From: DASYXZ01 sp035308965
Lineage (GTDB): Bacteria; Acidobacteriota; Terriglobia; UBA7540
DNA: 64,000 nt
Assembly: GCA_035308965.1 (NCBI GenBank)
Contig: DATGFN010000023.1
Location: 339,174-403,173, forward strand
Direction of reading: 5' to 3'
The notes under the pieces are model-generated. The model worked only from the letters and a program-made list of their open reading frames with translations, made no database searches and was not told the DNA's origin. Positions 50,134 through 58,385 of the stretch are shown here, in pieces. Every line of letters starts with the position of its first letter. Position 1 is the stretch's first letter. The translations under genes were made by a program, and so were the position numbers.

Positions 50134-51749
50134 AACTGGCGCGCATGCTCTACCACCTGGCGCGCGCCGATTTCCTGGAGCGCGTGCGCCGCTACAATTT
50201 TCTGATTACTTTGGGTTTTATCATCTATCTGGGGTACATCTTCGTTCCTCCCGCGCACTCGCGCTACGCCACCATGGAAATTGGGGGCCACCGTGGCGTT
50301 TATAATTCCGCCTATGTGGGAAGTGCGGTCGCGATGCTGACTGCGGTTTTTCTTTCGCTCATCGGGTTCTATCTGGTGAAAAACGCAATCGATCGCGACT
50401 TGCAAACTCGCGTGGGCCAGATTCTGGCCACTACTCCTCTGACCAAGCGCGAGTACACCATGGGCAAAGCGTTAAGCAATTTTGCCGTGCTGGCCGTGAT
50501 GGTGGGCGTGATGTTTGTGGCGGCCGGCGTGATGCAGCTTGTGCGCGGCGAAGACATGACGATTCACCCCTTTCGGCTTTTGGCGCCATTCCTCCTGATC
50601 GATCTGCCCGTCCTGGCGGTGGTGGCCGCCGTGGCCATCTTGTTTGAGACCGTGAGCTGGTTGCGGCGCGGCTTCGGCAATGTCTCCTACTTTTTCCTTT
50701 GGACCGCCGCGTTGAGTATTCCCATGGCCGCGCATCAATCGCTCGGTGGGCATCCTCTCGACGATTTAATCGGTTCTGGGATTCTTCTGCCGGATCTGAT
50801 CGCCGCCTGCGGAGCGACGTATCCAGGGTGCGGCAATAACGGCAACATCAGCATGGGCCTCAATTTCAAGGAAGCTGGCCAATACTTTGACCTCACCACC
50901 TTTCGCTGGGAAGGAATTCATTGGGCGCCGGAAATTATTCTGGGTCGGCTGATGTGGCTTCTCGTAGCCGTGGTCATCGCCGGAATGGCTGCCTTTTTTT
51001 TTAGCCGGTTCGATCCGGCGCGCGAAGGTTTGCGCCTCACGCGCGAGCAAAAACGGGCCAGGGGGCAGGAAAATGTTGAGACTTCAGGCGGGTTGGCCGC
51101 TGCCGGCACGCTCACGGTCAGTCTCACCCCGCTGGCGCGGAATGCGGGTGGAAATCACTTTGCCCGCCTCGTGCTTTCCGAACTGCGCCTGATGCTGAAA
51201 GGACAAAGCAGATGGTGGTACGCCGTCGCGGCAGGATTGCTTGTGGCCAGCGCTGCCATTCCCTACTCCGAAGCGCGCCAGGCCCTCGCCGGACTGGCGT
51301 GGATTTGGCCCGTTCTCATCTGGTCGCAAATGGGCGCGCGCGAAGCTCGCCACGCCACCGAGTCCCTGGTCTTCTCCTCAGAACGAGCGTTATACCGCCA
51401 ACTCCCCGCCGCTTGGGTAGCGGGCGTGGTCGTAGCCGTGCTTACGGGCGGTGGATACGGCCTTCGTCTTTTGATCGGCGGCGATGCGCGCGGATTTGCC
51501 GCGTGGTGCCTGGCGGCGCTCTTTATTCCCTCGCTCTCGCTCGCCTTCGGCGTCTGGAGCGGCTCCAGCAAATTGTTTGAAGTGATCTACACGCTCTGGT
51601 GGTACATGGGTCCCATGAGCCATGCCCCCGGGATCAACTTCCTCAGCTCTTCACTGAGCAATCAATCGCTGGCATTCTACCTGGTCGCCACCACAACGCT
51701 TTTGGTGGCTGCGTTCCTCGGCCGCCGCACGCAGTTGGGGTATGCCTAG
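50130..51749 (+). CDS. ABC-2-type transporter permease
   Basis: A 539-residue membrane protein with about 12 hydrophobic segments in two groups, separated by a charged linker near residues 290-340 (FDPAREGLRLTREQKRARG). The N-terminus (RADFLERVRRYNFLITLGFI) and the helix pair around QTRVGQILATTPLTKREYTM fit ABC-2 permeases. The ATG overlaps the ATPase stop (ATGA). It follows the ATPase with identical orientation, so one exporter is formed. The transported compound is unknown. Confidence 0.87.
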   Translation: MKLARMLYHLARADFLERVRRYNFLITLGFIIYLGYIFVPPAHSRYATMEIGGHRGVYNSAYVGSAVAMLTAVFLSLIGFYLVKNAIDRDLQTRVGQILATTPLTKREYTMGKALSNFAVLAVMVGVMFVAAGVMQLVRGEDMTIHPFRLLAPFLLIDLPVLAVVAAVAILFETVSWLRRGFGNVSYFFLWTAALSIPMAAHQSLGGHPLDDLIGSGILLPDLIAACGATYPGCGNNGNISMGLNFKEAGQYFDLTTFRWEGIHWAPEIILGRLMWLLVAVVIAGMAAFFFSRFDPAREGLRLTREQKRARGQENVETSGGLAAAGTLTVSLTPLARNAGGNHFARLVLSELRLMLKGQSRWWYAVAAGLLVASAAIPYSEARQALAGLAWIWPVLIWSQMGAREARHATESLVFSSERALYRQLPAAWVAGVVVAVLTGGGYGLRLLIGGDARGFAAWCLAALFIPSLSLAFGVWSGSSKLFEVIYTLWWYMGPMSHAPGINFLSSSLSNQSLAFYLVATTTLLVAAFLGRRTQLGYA

Positions 51750-51776
51750 GGCCGTCCGCGCGGTCAGCGGTTCTTT

Positions 51777-51945
51777 CTAAAGTCCAAACACACACAACAC
51801 CCGGTCGGCTTGTGATGGCGATGCGGTGGTGGCCGTCCACATTGAAGGAAATAGGATTGGCGTGGATCGCGCTGCCGGTTTGGCAATCCCACAACGGTTT
51901 TCCGCCGCGGGCGTCGAGCGAGTGGAAGCTGCCTTTATCGGACCT
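51777..51945 (-). pseudogene. Remnant of the C-terminus of a PQQ-dependent dehydrogenase
   Basis: On the minus strand about 55 codons read SFHSLDARGGKPLWDCQTGS, then AIHANPISFNVDGHHRIAIT, the closing propeller blade of quinoprotein alcohol/glucose dehydrogenases. The frame then shifts by one base, and in the new frame VLCVFGL is followed by TAG (51779-51777), the typical end of the family. No start, no cofactor site and none of the N-terminal 500 residues remain. It lies between the ABC permease and the anti-sigma gene and appears to be a decayed gene end. Confidence 0.75.
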
Positions 51946-51964
51946 AGGGAAACAAGGCCGCCGG

Positions 51965-52756
51965 CTAGGGAGCAGCGGGGGATGAGCGGGCGCCGGGAAT
52001 TCGAACCAGGTCTACAAATTCTTTCAGCTCTTTTTCATTCAAGTCGGAAACTGCCCAGAAGGTCATGCCCGCGTCTGTCCAATGAATCACATGATAGCCC
52101 TGCTGAGTCATCGTTTGTCCGGAAGAAGCTTCAGTCGAGGGCCAAATGAACAGATTGATAATGTGTTTAGCTCGCTGGTAAACCAGGGCAGCCACGGGCC
52201 GATTATCAATATAATCGAGACGTCCGCCGATCAAGGGAAATCCTGCGCTGGCCAAATCCGTCACCGGAGGCGAGAAATCCAACTTGCCGTTGAACCACGG
52301 CTTCACCGTGTGTTGGTCAGAGGAAGGCACGTCGGCCAGGTGGTTGGCCATCAGCGACCGCACATGGCTGGAGATCACTTCCTGCGCCACGATATTGTTG
52401 TCGGGCGAAGCCGGGCGGAATTGGCGCCCCAGAATTCCGCCCAGCCCTGCCGCCAGCAAAATCACAGCGGCCGCCGCGGCCCATCCCCAGGAGGTTAGAG
52501 AGGGAAATAAAATGAGGCTGCGTGAGGTCTCGACCTCTCTTCGCAACTGCCGCTCGATATTCGCGCGCAGGCCGGCGGGCGCGGAAAAACGAAGCGGGTT
52601 TGATCGGAAAGCTTTTCGGAGGGCGGCCTGGGCCTGGTGCGTGGACGAACAAGTCTCGCACCCGCCAAGATGCTGTTCGATCTCAACGCTCCTCACGAGA
52701 TCGAGCTCACCGTCTACGTAGGCGTGGATCAGGTTTTGTAATTCTTCGCAGCTCAC
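51965..52756 (-). CDS. Zinc-binding transmembrane anti-sigma factor
   Basis: A 263-residue protein. The N-terminus CEELQNLIHAYVDGELDLVR plus HLGGCETC is the ZAS zinc domain that holds an ECF sigma factor; a membrane helix (WGWAAAAAVILLAAGLGGIL) follows at about residues 90-110, then a periplasmic domain (GGRLDYIDNRPVAALVYQRA) with WTDAGMTFWAVSDL. The GTG start at 52756 follows AAAGGAG and overlaps the sigma stop by 4 bp. It should keep the partner sigma inactive until an envelope signal is sensed. Confidence 0.9.
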   Translation of the reverse strand: MSCEELQNLIHAYVDGELDLVRSVEIEQHLGGCETCSSTHQAQAALRKAFRSNPLRFSAPAGLRANIERQLRREVETSRSLILFPSLTSWGWAAAAAVILLAAGLGGILGRQFRPASPDNNIVAQEVISSHVRSLMANHLADVPSSDQHTVKPWFNGKLDFSPPVTDLASAGFPLIGGRLDYIDNRPVAALVYQRAKHIINLFIWPSTEASSGQTMTQQGYHVIHWTDAGMTFWAVSDLNEKELKEFVDLVRIPGARSSPAAP

Positions 52757-53349
52757 TCTATCGCTCCTTTTTTCAATCGCCGCGCCAAACCTTCGCGCAG
52801 CCGGTCGCGGGCCCGTGCCAGGCGCGACATCACGGTGCCCACCGGCACGCCACAAACATCGCCAATTTCTTTGTAAGACAGTCCTTCCAATTCGCGCAGC
52901 ACCAGCGCCTCGCGGAACTCCACCGGCAATTCCTCGAGAGCGGTTTGCAATTGCTCGCGATCAACTTTCTCCATCAGAAGTTTTTCTGGATTTGCGCTGG
53001 CCTCCGTCTCGCTGTGAATCTCCTCGTCGAATTCCGTCGTAAGCGCCGCCGGGCGATTCCGCCGCAGCCAGGTGAAACAGGTGTTGCGCACGATGGTCAG
53101 CAGCCAGCTCCGCCCATCGACACCGCAGAATCCTTCAAAAAACTCGAAGGCGCGCAAGTAGGTTTCCTGCACCACATCCTCCGCGTCGGGGTCATTGTTG
53201 GTCAGCCACCGCGCCAGGTTGTAGGCGGCATCCAAATGCGGCAGGATCGCTTGCTCAAAGCGATCCAGTTTTTCCTGGTACTGCAAGAGCGCCCCTCTTT
53301 TTACACTGCCAATATCCGAGACTCGCGGAACGACGTTTTTATTCCCCAT
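52753..53349 (-). CDS. ECF RNA polymerase sigma factor
   Basis: A 198-residue sigma-70 family protein. Region 2 has LDAAYNLARWLTNNDPDAED then VVQETYLRAFEFF; region 4 has LEELPVEFREALVLRELEGL and SYKEIGDVCGVPVGTVMSRL. The start at 53349 (MGNKNVVPRV) is chosen because the upstream open frame is unrelated to sigma factors. The 4-bp overlap with the anti-sigma gene shows the pair acts together. Target genes may include the divergent cupredoxin, but this is only suggested by location. Confidence 0.92.
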   Translation of the reverse strand: MGNKNVVPRVSDIGSVKRGALLQYQEKLDRFEQAILPHLDAAYNLARWLTNNDPDAEDVVQETYLRAFEFFEGFCGVDGRSWLLTIVRNTCFTWLRRNRPAALTTEFDEEIHSETEASANPEKLLMEKVDREQLQTALEELPVEFREALVLRELEGLSYKEIGDVCGVPVGTVMSRLARARDRLREGLARRLKKGAIE

Positions 53350-53370
53350 TCCGGAAATGCGCCTTGAAGG

Positions 53371-53380
53371 GGAATATTCC
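53371..53380. promoter_or_regulatory. Short palindrome between the sigma and cupredoxin genes
   Basis: GGAATATTCC is a perfect 10-bp palindrome 22 bp upstream of the sigma start in the 270-bp divergent intergenic region. It may be an operator or chance; nothing else was found in this gap. Confidence 0.3.
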
Positions 53381-53619
53381 GGCCAGCCCTCCAGTATAGC
53401 GACATGAAGGCGCTTGGGGGCATGGCAAACGAAATTGAAGCAGCCGAAGCCATAGAACGCCCACAGCGCAAAGAAGACGAAAAATGCCACGGAAAGGTTC
53501 CACGATAAATCCGAACGAAACCCTGGATCGTCACGGTCCGGACGCCGATGGGGTCGATTGGCGCGGCTTCCCGGCGTCGAGCTTTTTCTTTTAAATTTTA
53601 ACTTAGGAGGATTTTTGCA

Positions 53620-53982
53620 ATGAAGAAACAAATTCCCAGATTAGTCGGAGTAGTGGTCCTTGTGCTGGCCTTTGGCCTCATCAGATCAAGCCACGCGAGG
53701 CCGGCGGCAGCAGGGCAAAACGATTCGACCCATAAGCTCCAGGTGAAGATCGACAACTTCAGCTTTTCGCCTTCACCACTTACCGTGCCTGTCGGTTCTA
53801 CGATCACCTGGACGAATCAGGATGACGTGCCTCACAACGTGATCAGCACGGAAGGGAAGGCGCTGAAGTCGCCCGTGCTCGATACCAACGAGAAATTTTC
53901 CTACACCTTCACCAAAGCCGGCGTCTACACATACTATTGCGCGATCCATCCGAAAATGACCGGGAAGGTTGTGGTGCAATGA
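53620..53982 (+). CDS. Exported cupredoxin (type 1 copper protein)
   Basis: A 120-residue plastocyanin/amicyanin-like protein. A signal peptide (residues 1-32) is followed by VKIDNFSFSPSPLTVPVGST and the copper ligands H72 (DDVPHN), C107, H110 and M113 (YYCAIHPKM). TAGGAGG precedes the ATG. It should carry single electrons in the periplasm. It overlaps the DUF2231 gene by 4 bp, so the two probably act together; possible electron donors are the nearby GMC oxidoreductase or the lost quinoprotein dehydrogenase. Confidence 0.93.
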   Translation: MKKQIPRLVGVVVLVLAFGLIRSSHARPAAAGQNDSTHKLQVKIDNFSFSPSPLTVPVGSTITWTNQDDVPHNVISTEGKALKSPVLDTNEKFSYTFTKAGVYTYYCAIHPKMTGKVVVQ

Positions 53983-54431
53983 GCCCGTTTGACCTGAAGG
54001 CGGCACTGCTGGCCAAACACGCGCAGCATGTGGTCTTGATTCATTTCCCGATTGCCTTGTTTATGGCCAGCGTCTTTTTCGACCTGCTGGCGCGTTGGCG
54101 GAGGGATAAGACCATGGCGGCTGCCGCTTATTTCAACTTGCTGGGGGCGGCTGTCACGGTCGGGCCGACAATAGTAACGGGGCTGCTCGCCTGGCAGTTA
54201 TTGCTAGAAGGCGAGCGGCCCAGAGGCAACTTGCGGCTGCACATGATACTGGCCATCTCCTCATCCGTCTTGATCTGGATTCTCACCTGGTGGCGAGTGC
54301 GGGCGGCAAACGTTTCTGAAAGGAGTGTGGCGGGGCGCTATGTCACCGTCGAACTTGCGGCCGTTGTCTTGATCGCCCTCACCGCGCACCTCGGGGGTAT
54401 TTTGAGCGGCGTTGAATTGCCCCCGGCGTGA
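53979..54431 (+). CDS. DUF2231-type membrane protein
   Basis: A 150-residue protein with four helices. The opening VVLIHFPIALFMASVFFDLL and the later HMILAISSSVLIWILTWW and LTAHLGGILSG are typical of DUF2231, which often accompanies cytochrome or copper proteins. Conserved histidines in the helices may bind haem or metal. The start ATG overlaps the cupredoxin stop (ATGA). Function is not established. Confidence 0.85.
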   Translation: MSPFDLKAALLAKHAQHVVLIHFPIALFMASVFFDLLARWRRDKTMAAAAYFNLLGAAVTVGPTIVTGLLAWQLLLEGERPRGNLRLHMILAISSSVLIWILTWWRVRAANVSERSVAGRYVTVELAAVVLIALTAHLGGILSGVELPPA

Positions 54432-54449
54432 AGGTTCCGCCTTGGGATT

Positions 54450-56129
54450 TCAGCCCGCCGAATCAAGGCTTCCGTTTTTTGCGCTGCGGGCCAAATGGTC
54501 GGCGGCGCGATAAGCCAGCGCTTGAATTGTGCAGGTGGGTTGGTTGCGGCCGCTCGAAACAAAACTGCTGCCATCCACAATGAAAAGATTGGGCACGTCG
54601 TGAGCGCGATGGAATTTATCCACCACCGAAGTCTTGGGATCGTCGCCCATCCGGCACGTCCCCAGAAGGTGGACGGAGGCTACTGTGTCCTCGATCGGCA
54701 GCGGCCATTTCTTGACGGCGCCCGCCGCATCTAGCAATTCCATAGCGCGGTCGCGGAAGAAGTACGAATTCTTTACATCGTCGGGATGGTCCTTATAAGT
54801 CACGCGCAGCGCGGGCAGGCCCCAGGCGTCCTTTACGTCCGGGTCGAGTGAAATGCTGTTCGTCTCCACAGGCAGCGCGGTGGTGTGAGCCTGAATGTAC
54901 ATGGTGCGGGTAAAATTCTCGTGCAGCGCCTTTTTAAAATTGGCGCCCCAGGTCGGCACGTCGGGAGGCAATCCCCAAAGTGCAAATCCGATCAAGTAGA
55001 GGTCAAATCGCGCGTCCATGCCACCGCCGCCGAAGAAGCCGCGCTTGGGATCGGAATCATAGAAATCGTGAATCACCCGCGTGACGTGGATGCTTTTGTA
55101 CTCGTTCAGCGGGTACTCGAAAACGCCACCGGCATATGAACCGGTATCGAACATCAGGTATTTCCCCACCAGGCCGTTGGAGTTAGCGAGTCCTTGCGGG
55201 AACAGCTTTGATTTCGAAAGCAACAACAAGCGCGGGGTTTCGGCCCCGTTGGCGCACATCACCACTGCTTTGGCGCGCTGGAAATGTTCGTGCCCGGCCG
55301 AATCGAAATAAATGGCGCCTGTCACCCAGCCTCGCTCGTTGGTTTCGATTCTTCGAGTCACGCAATTGGGGCGAATCTCGCACCGTCCGGTCTGCTCGGC
55401 CACAGGAATCACAGAGGCCATGGTGCTGGACTTGGCGCCCATTTCGCAGCCGAACCATTCGCAGTACCCGCAATGCGCACACGCGGCCCGGCCATGGTAA
55501 GGCTGGGAAAGAATCGCCAGAGGGGCGGGGAAGGCGTGCCAGCCCAGCTTCTTCGCGCCGCGCTCCGCCAGCACGCCGGAGGACTTCACCGGCATGGGGG
55601 GAAGGGGATACGGTTTCGAGCGGGGCGGATCAAACGGACTTGCGCCGGCAAGCCCTGACACGCCCAACTCCCACTCGGCCTTGGTGTAGTAAGGTTCGAG
55701 GTCGGCGTAACGGATGGGCCAATCGGAAAATCCCGTACCTTCAATGGGCCCGTAACGCGAGCGCTCCTCAAAATCAATTTCGTGGAAGCGCCAGTAGTTG
55801 GCGGTAAAGTGGACGGTTCCTCCGCCCACGCATTGCCCGTAACCCACTACGGGCTGCTGAACCGCCTTTTCATTTTCCGTCTTGCGAAAAGTATTGGGCT
55901 GGCGCCGGTGATCGTTCATCAGCGCCGGTTGCCCGATGTTGGGCGGATTAAAAATATCCTTGAACTGCAATTCGTCGTGCTTGAAATCTTTTTCGCGTTT
56001 ATAGGGCCCCTGTTCCACCACAACCACTTGAAAGCCCGCAGTGGAGAGTTCCTTGGCCATCACGCCGCCGGCCGCCCCCGCGCCCACAATCACAAAATCA
56101 ACCTGCGTTTTGTCGCTGAATTTCACCAT
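54450..56129 (-). CDS. GMC-family FAD oxidoreductase
   Basis: A 559-residue flavoprotein. The FAD-binding N-terminus is DFVIVGAGAAGGVMAKELST followed by VVVVEQGPYK. The VVGYGQCVGGGTVHFTANYW segment, the CAHCGYCEWFGCEMGAKSST region and the C-terminal GTCRMGDDPKTSVVDKFHRA, then VSSGRNQPTCTIQALA, match the gluconate/alcohol dehydrogenase branch of GMC enzymes. It lacks a signal and is probably exported together with the Tat-signal-bearing small subunit encoded upstream. It should oxidise a sugar or alcohol and pass electrons to a cytochrome or copper protein. Confidence 0.93.
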   Translation of the reverse strand: MVKFSDKTQVDFVIVGAGAAGGVMAKELSTAGFQVVVVEQGPYKREKDFKHDELQFKDIFNPPNIGQPALMNDHRRQPNTFRKTENEKAVQQPVVGYGQCVGGGTVHFTANYWRFHEIDFEERSRYGPIEGTGFSDWPIRYADLEPYYTKAEWELGVSGLAGASPFDPPRSKPYPLPPMPVKSSGVLAERGAKKLGWHAFPAPLAILSQPYHGRAACAHCGYCEWFGCEMGAKSSTMASVIPVAEQTGRCEIRPNCVTRRIETNERGWVTGAIYFDSAGHEHFQRAKAVVMCANGAETPRLLLLSKSKLFPQGLANSNGLVGKYLMFDTGSYAGGVFEYPLNEYKSIHVTRVIHDFYDSDPKRGFFGGGGMDARFDLYLIGFALWGLPPDVPTWGANFKKALHENFTRTMYIQAHTTALPVETNSISLDPDVKDAWGLPALRVTYKDHPDDVKNSYFFRDRAMELLDAAGAVKKWPLPIEDTVASVHLLGTCRMGDDPKTSVVDKFHRAHDVPNLFIVDGSSFVSSGRNQPTCTIQALAYRAADHLARSAKNGSLDSAG

Positions 56130-56149
56130 CGCGGTTTCTGTACTTTTCC

Positions 56150-56177
56150 CTGTCTATTGTCTACTGCCTGCCCTCTA
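56150..56177. repeat. Heptamer array spanning the small-subunit stop codon
   Basis: Four tandem heptamers: CTGTCTA, TTGTCTA, CTGCCTG, CCCTCTA. On the minus strand the outermost unit supplies the TAG stop of the gluconate dehydrogenase small-subunit gene. Confidence 0.8.
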
Positions 56178-56750
56178 CTTATTCAGATCGTAGTACCCAA
56201 ACGGCGGTTGGAAAGAATGTTCGTCGGTAAAGCCAATCAGCTTCCAGCCAACCTGGTCGTGATTCCCGCCGTACTCGGGATTGGCGAGATATCCCATGAT
56301 GGTGTGCAGCCGGACGTAGGCGAAGAAGGGTGTTTTCTCAATTGCCGTGAGTACTTGAATCTGTTGCGGCGAAGACAATTCCGAGAACCTTCCGGAATTT
56401 GGGAAAAGTTCGCGCGTTTTGGCCGGCAGATCGTTCAGCCCCTGAAGGTATAGCGACTGCTGATGGCGATCAAAGCTGCTGAGCGCGCGGTCGATGAAAT
56501 AGATCACGCCAGCTTCGCGCGCCCCCGGGGAGTCGTCAGTGGGAATGATTTGTGACGCCATGGCCTCAATTTCCGCGGCTTGTTCCGGCGAAAAGAATTC
56601 GAACTTGGCAGTCCCATCGCTTCCGGCAGCGCGCCGCGCGTGTTCGTGCGCCGCCAGAATGGACGGCCATTGCGAGGTGAGCCAAACCGAGCTTGCTCCG
56701 GTGAGCGATCCAATCAGAAACTGCCGCCGCGTCGCCGCTGGTTTGTCCAT
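56175..56750 (-). CDS. Gluconate 2-dehydrogenase subunit 3 family protein
   Basis: A 191-residue protein with a Tat signal (TRRQFLIGSLTGASSVW). The core FFSPEQAAEIEAMASQIIPT then DDSPGAREAGVIYFIDRALS and FPPFGYYDLN-like ending match the small subunit family of GMC-type periplasmic dehydrogenases, which carries the large subunit through the Tat system. It precedes the GMC gene by 45 bp in the same direction. Its stop codon lies within a heptamer array. Confidence 0.92.
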   Translation of the reverse strand: MDKPAATRRQFLIGSLTGASSVWLTSQWPSILAAHEHARRAAGSDGTAKFEFFSPEQAAEIEAMASQIIPTDDSPGAREAGVIYFIDRALSSFDRHQQSLYLQGLNDLPAKTRELFPNSGRFSELSSPQQIQVLTAIEKTPFFAYVRLHTIMGYLANPEYGGNHDQVGWKLIGFTDEHSFQPPFGYYDLNK

Positions 56751-56845
56751 GATGTTTGTAGCGAAGGGAAGAATAAGTCTTCGTGAGAATTAAATACCAA
56801 ACTCGAGTGAGTTGGCAACCGGAATGTATCGCAGTCATTTGTCCC

Positions 56846-56908
56846 GTGGCACCTTTAGGTTGGCAGACTTGGAATAACACAAAATGCCGGCCTAAAGGTC
56901 GGCGCTAC
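56846..56908. repeat. Inverted repeat upstream of the adenosine deaminase gene
   Basis: GTGGCACCTTTAGGTTGGCA (56846-56865) is an imperfect complement of 56885-56908, whose inner part (GCCGGCCTAAAGGTCGGC) is itself a near-palindrome. It has the look of a dispersed palindromic element; the hairpin at 24.1 kb is similar in style. Confidence 0.6.
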
Positions 56909-56958
56909 AAATCCCCTGCTGGCGCAATAACGGCCACAAGAGTAAAATTAAAATCCTC

Positions 56959-58074
56959 ATGAATACACCTGCGACCCATCTCTCGGAATCGACCCTGCGC
57001 GCGCTGCCCAAGGTATTGCTGCATGAACATCTGGACGGCGTTTTGCGCCCGCAATCCATTATCGACCTGGCGCGCGAGATCAAGTACGCCAAGCTGCCCA
57101 CCGAAGACGCGCAAGCCCTGGCGGAATGGTTTTTCCGCGGCGCCAACACCGGAAGCCTGGCCGAGTATTTGAAGGGTTTCACCCACACCATCGCGGTGAT
57201 GCAAACCGAAGAGGCGCTGGAGCGTGTAGCCTACGAGCAGGTGGAGGACCTCAAGAACGACGGGGTCATTTATTTCGAAACGCGTTTCGCCCCCGTCTTT
57301 CACACCAAGAAAGGCCTCACCCACCAGCGCGTGGTGACCGCCGTGCTCAAGGGGCTCGAACGCGGGCGGAAGGATTTCGGAATCCCGAGCGGCCTCATCA
57401 TCTGCGCCATGCGCAACATGAACGTCTCGCTCGAAATGGCGGAGTTGGCTGTCGATTTCCGCGACCGCGGCGTGGTGGGTTTCGACCTGGCCGGGGAAGA
57501 AGGCGGCTACCCTCCCAAGAAACATGTGGAAGCTTTCCATTTTATTCAGCGCCGGAATTTCAACATCACCATCCACGCCGGTGAAGGCTACGGCAAGGAA
57601 TCCATCTGGCAGGCCATTCAGTATTGCGGTGCGCACCGGATTGGCCACGGCACGCGCCTGATTGAAGACATCGCGATGGCCGACGGCAAAGTGGTGAAAT
57701 TCGGCGACCTTTCGCAATACGTTTTGGACAAGCGCATCCCGCTTGAGATTTGCCTGAACAGCAACGTCCACACCGGAGCTACGCCCAGCCTGGCGGAGCA
57801 TCCTTTCAAGGTCCTTTATAAGGAGAAATTCCGCGTCACCCTCAACACCGATAACCGCCTGATGAGCAATACGACGATGACCAAAGAATTTCAGTCCGCT
57901 GCCGAGACCTATGGCCTGAACGTGGACGATTTCGAAAAGGTCACCATCAACGCCATGAAGAGTGCTTTCATCCCCTACCACCATCGCATTCGATTGATTT
58001 ACGATGTGATCAAACCCGGCTACTCCAGCACTCGCCAGTCATCCTCGTCTTTCCCGCCTACGGCGCCTTCATGA
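56959..58074 (+). CDS. add: Adenosine deaminase
   Basis: A 371-residue amidohydrolase. Metal and active-site motifs are H22-x-H24 (LLHEHLDG), H206 and E209 in HAGEGYGKE, HRIGHGTRL and D298 in LNTDNRLMSNT. The usual second Asp is Asn299, as in the subfamily with NTDNRLMS. It hydrolyses adenosine and deoxyadenosine to inosines in purine salvage. The gene is solitary. The last 15 residues (SSTRQSSSSFPPTAPS) are low-complexity. Confidence 0.93.
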   Translation: MNTPATHLSESTLRALPKVLLHEHLDGVLRPQSIIDLAREIKYAKLPTEDAQALAEWFFRGANTGSLAEYLKGFTHTIAVMQTEEALERVAYEQVEDLKNDGVIYFETRFAPVFHTKKGLTHQRVVTAVLKGLERGRKDFGIPSGLIICAMRNMNVSLEMAELAVDFRDRGVVGFDLAGEEGGYPPKKHVEAFHFIQRRNFNITIHAGEGYGKESIWQAIQYCGAHRIGHGTRLIEDIAMADGKVVKFGDLSQYVLDKRIPLEICLNSNVHTGATPSLAEHPFKVLYKEKFRVTLNTDNRLMSNTTMTKEFQSAAETYGLNVDDFEKVTINAMKSAFIPYHHRIRLIYDVIKPGYSSTRQSSSSFPPTAPS

Positions 58075-58385
58075 TTGACGGCGCGGCGATTTAACAACTC
58101 CTGATGCTATAAGGGCATTGCCTCTTCGCTAGTCATCCAGCCCGTCTTGCCGCGATCTGGGTGGACTCAGGTATTTCCCGGGTCAAATGCAGGTATTCAC
58201 CAGATTGCCCTCTCCCTCTCTTGCAAGTAACTTGATCATGGAAAATATTAGAAAGCAGCGCTCGGTAACAACGGGCGATCGGAAGAGGAAAAAAGCTGGA
58301 TTTGGAAGCGGCCAGGTTAGGGTTCCCCGAACTTAGAAACTAGTTGTGCGACGGGTGGATGCAAATCCAAAAAAGGAGCATTTGT
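58075..58385. other. Intergenic region, weak promoter candidate only
   Basis: 311 bp without a credible gene. TTGCAA (58221-58226) and AATATT (58244-58249), separated by 17 bp, could be a weak promoter for the SYLF gene. Confidence 0.4.

Noticed and set aside
53350..53631. N-terminal extension of the ECF sigma gene
   Set aside because: It contains a hydrophobic stretch and no sigma homology; the ATG at 53349 begins where the family begins.
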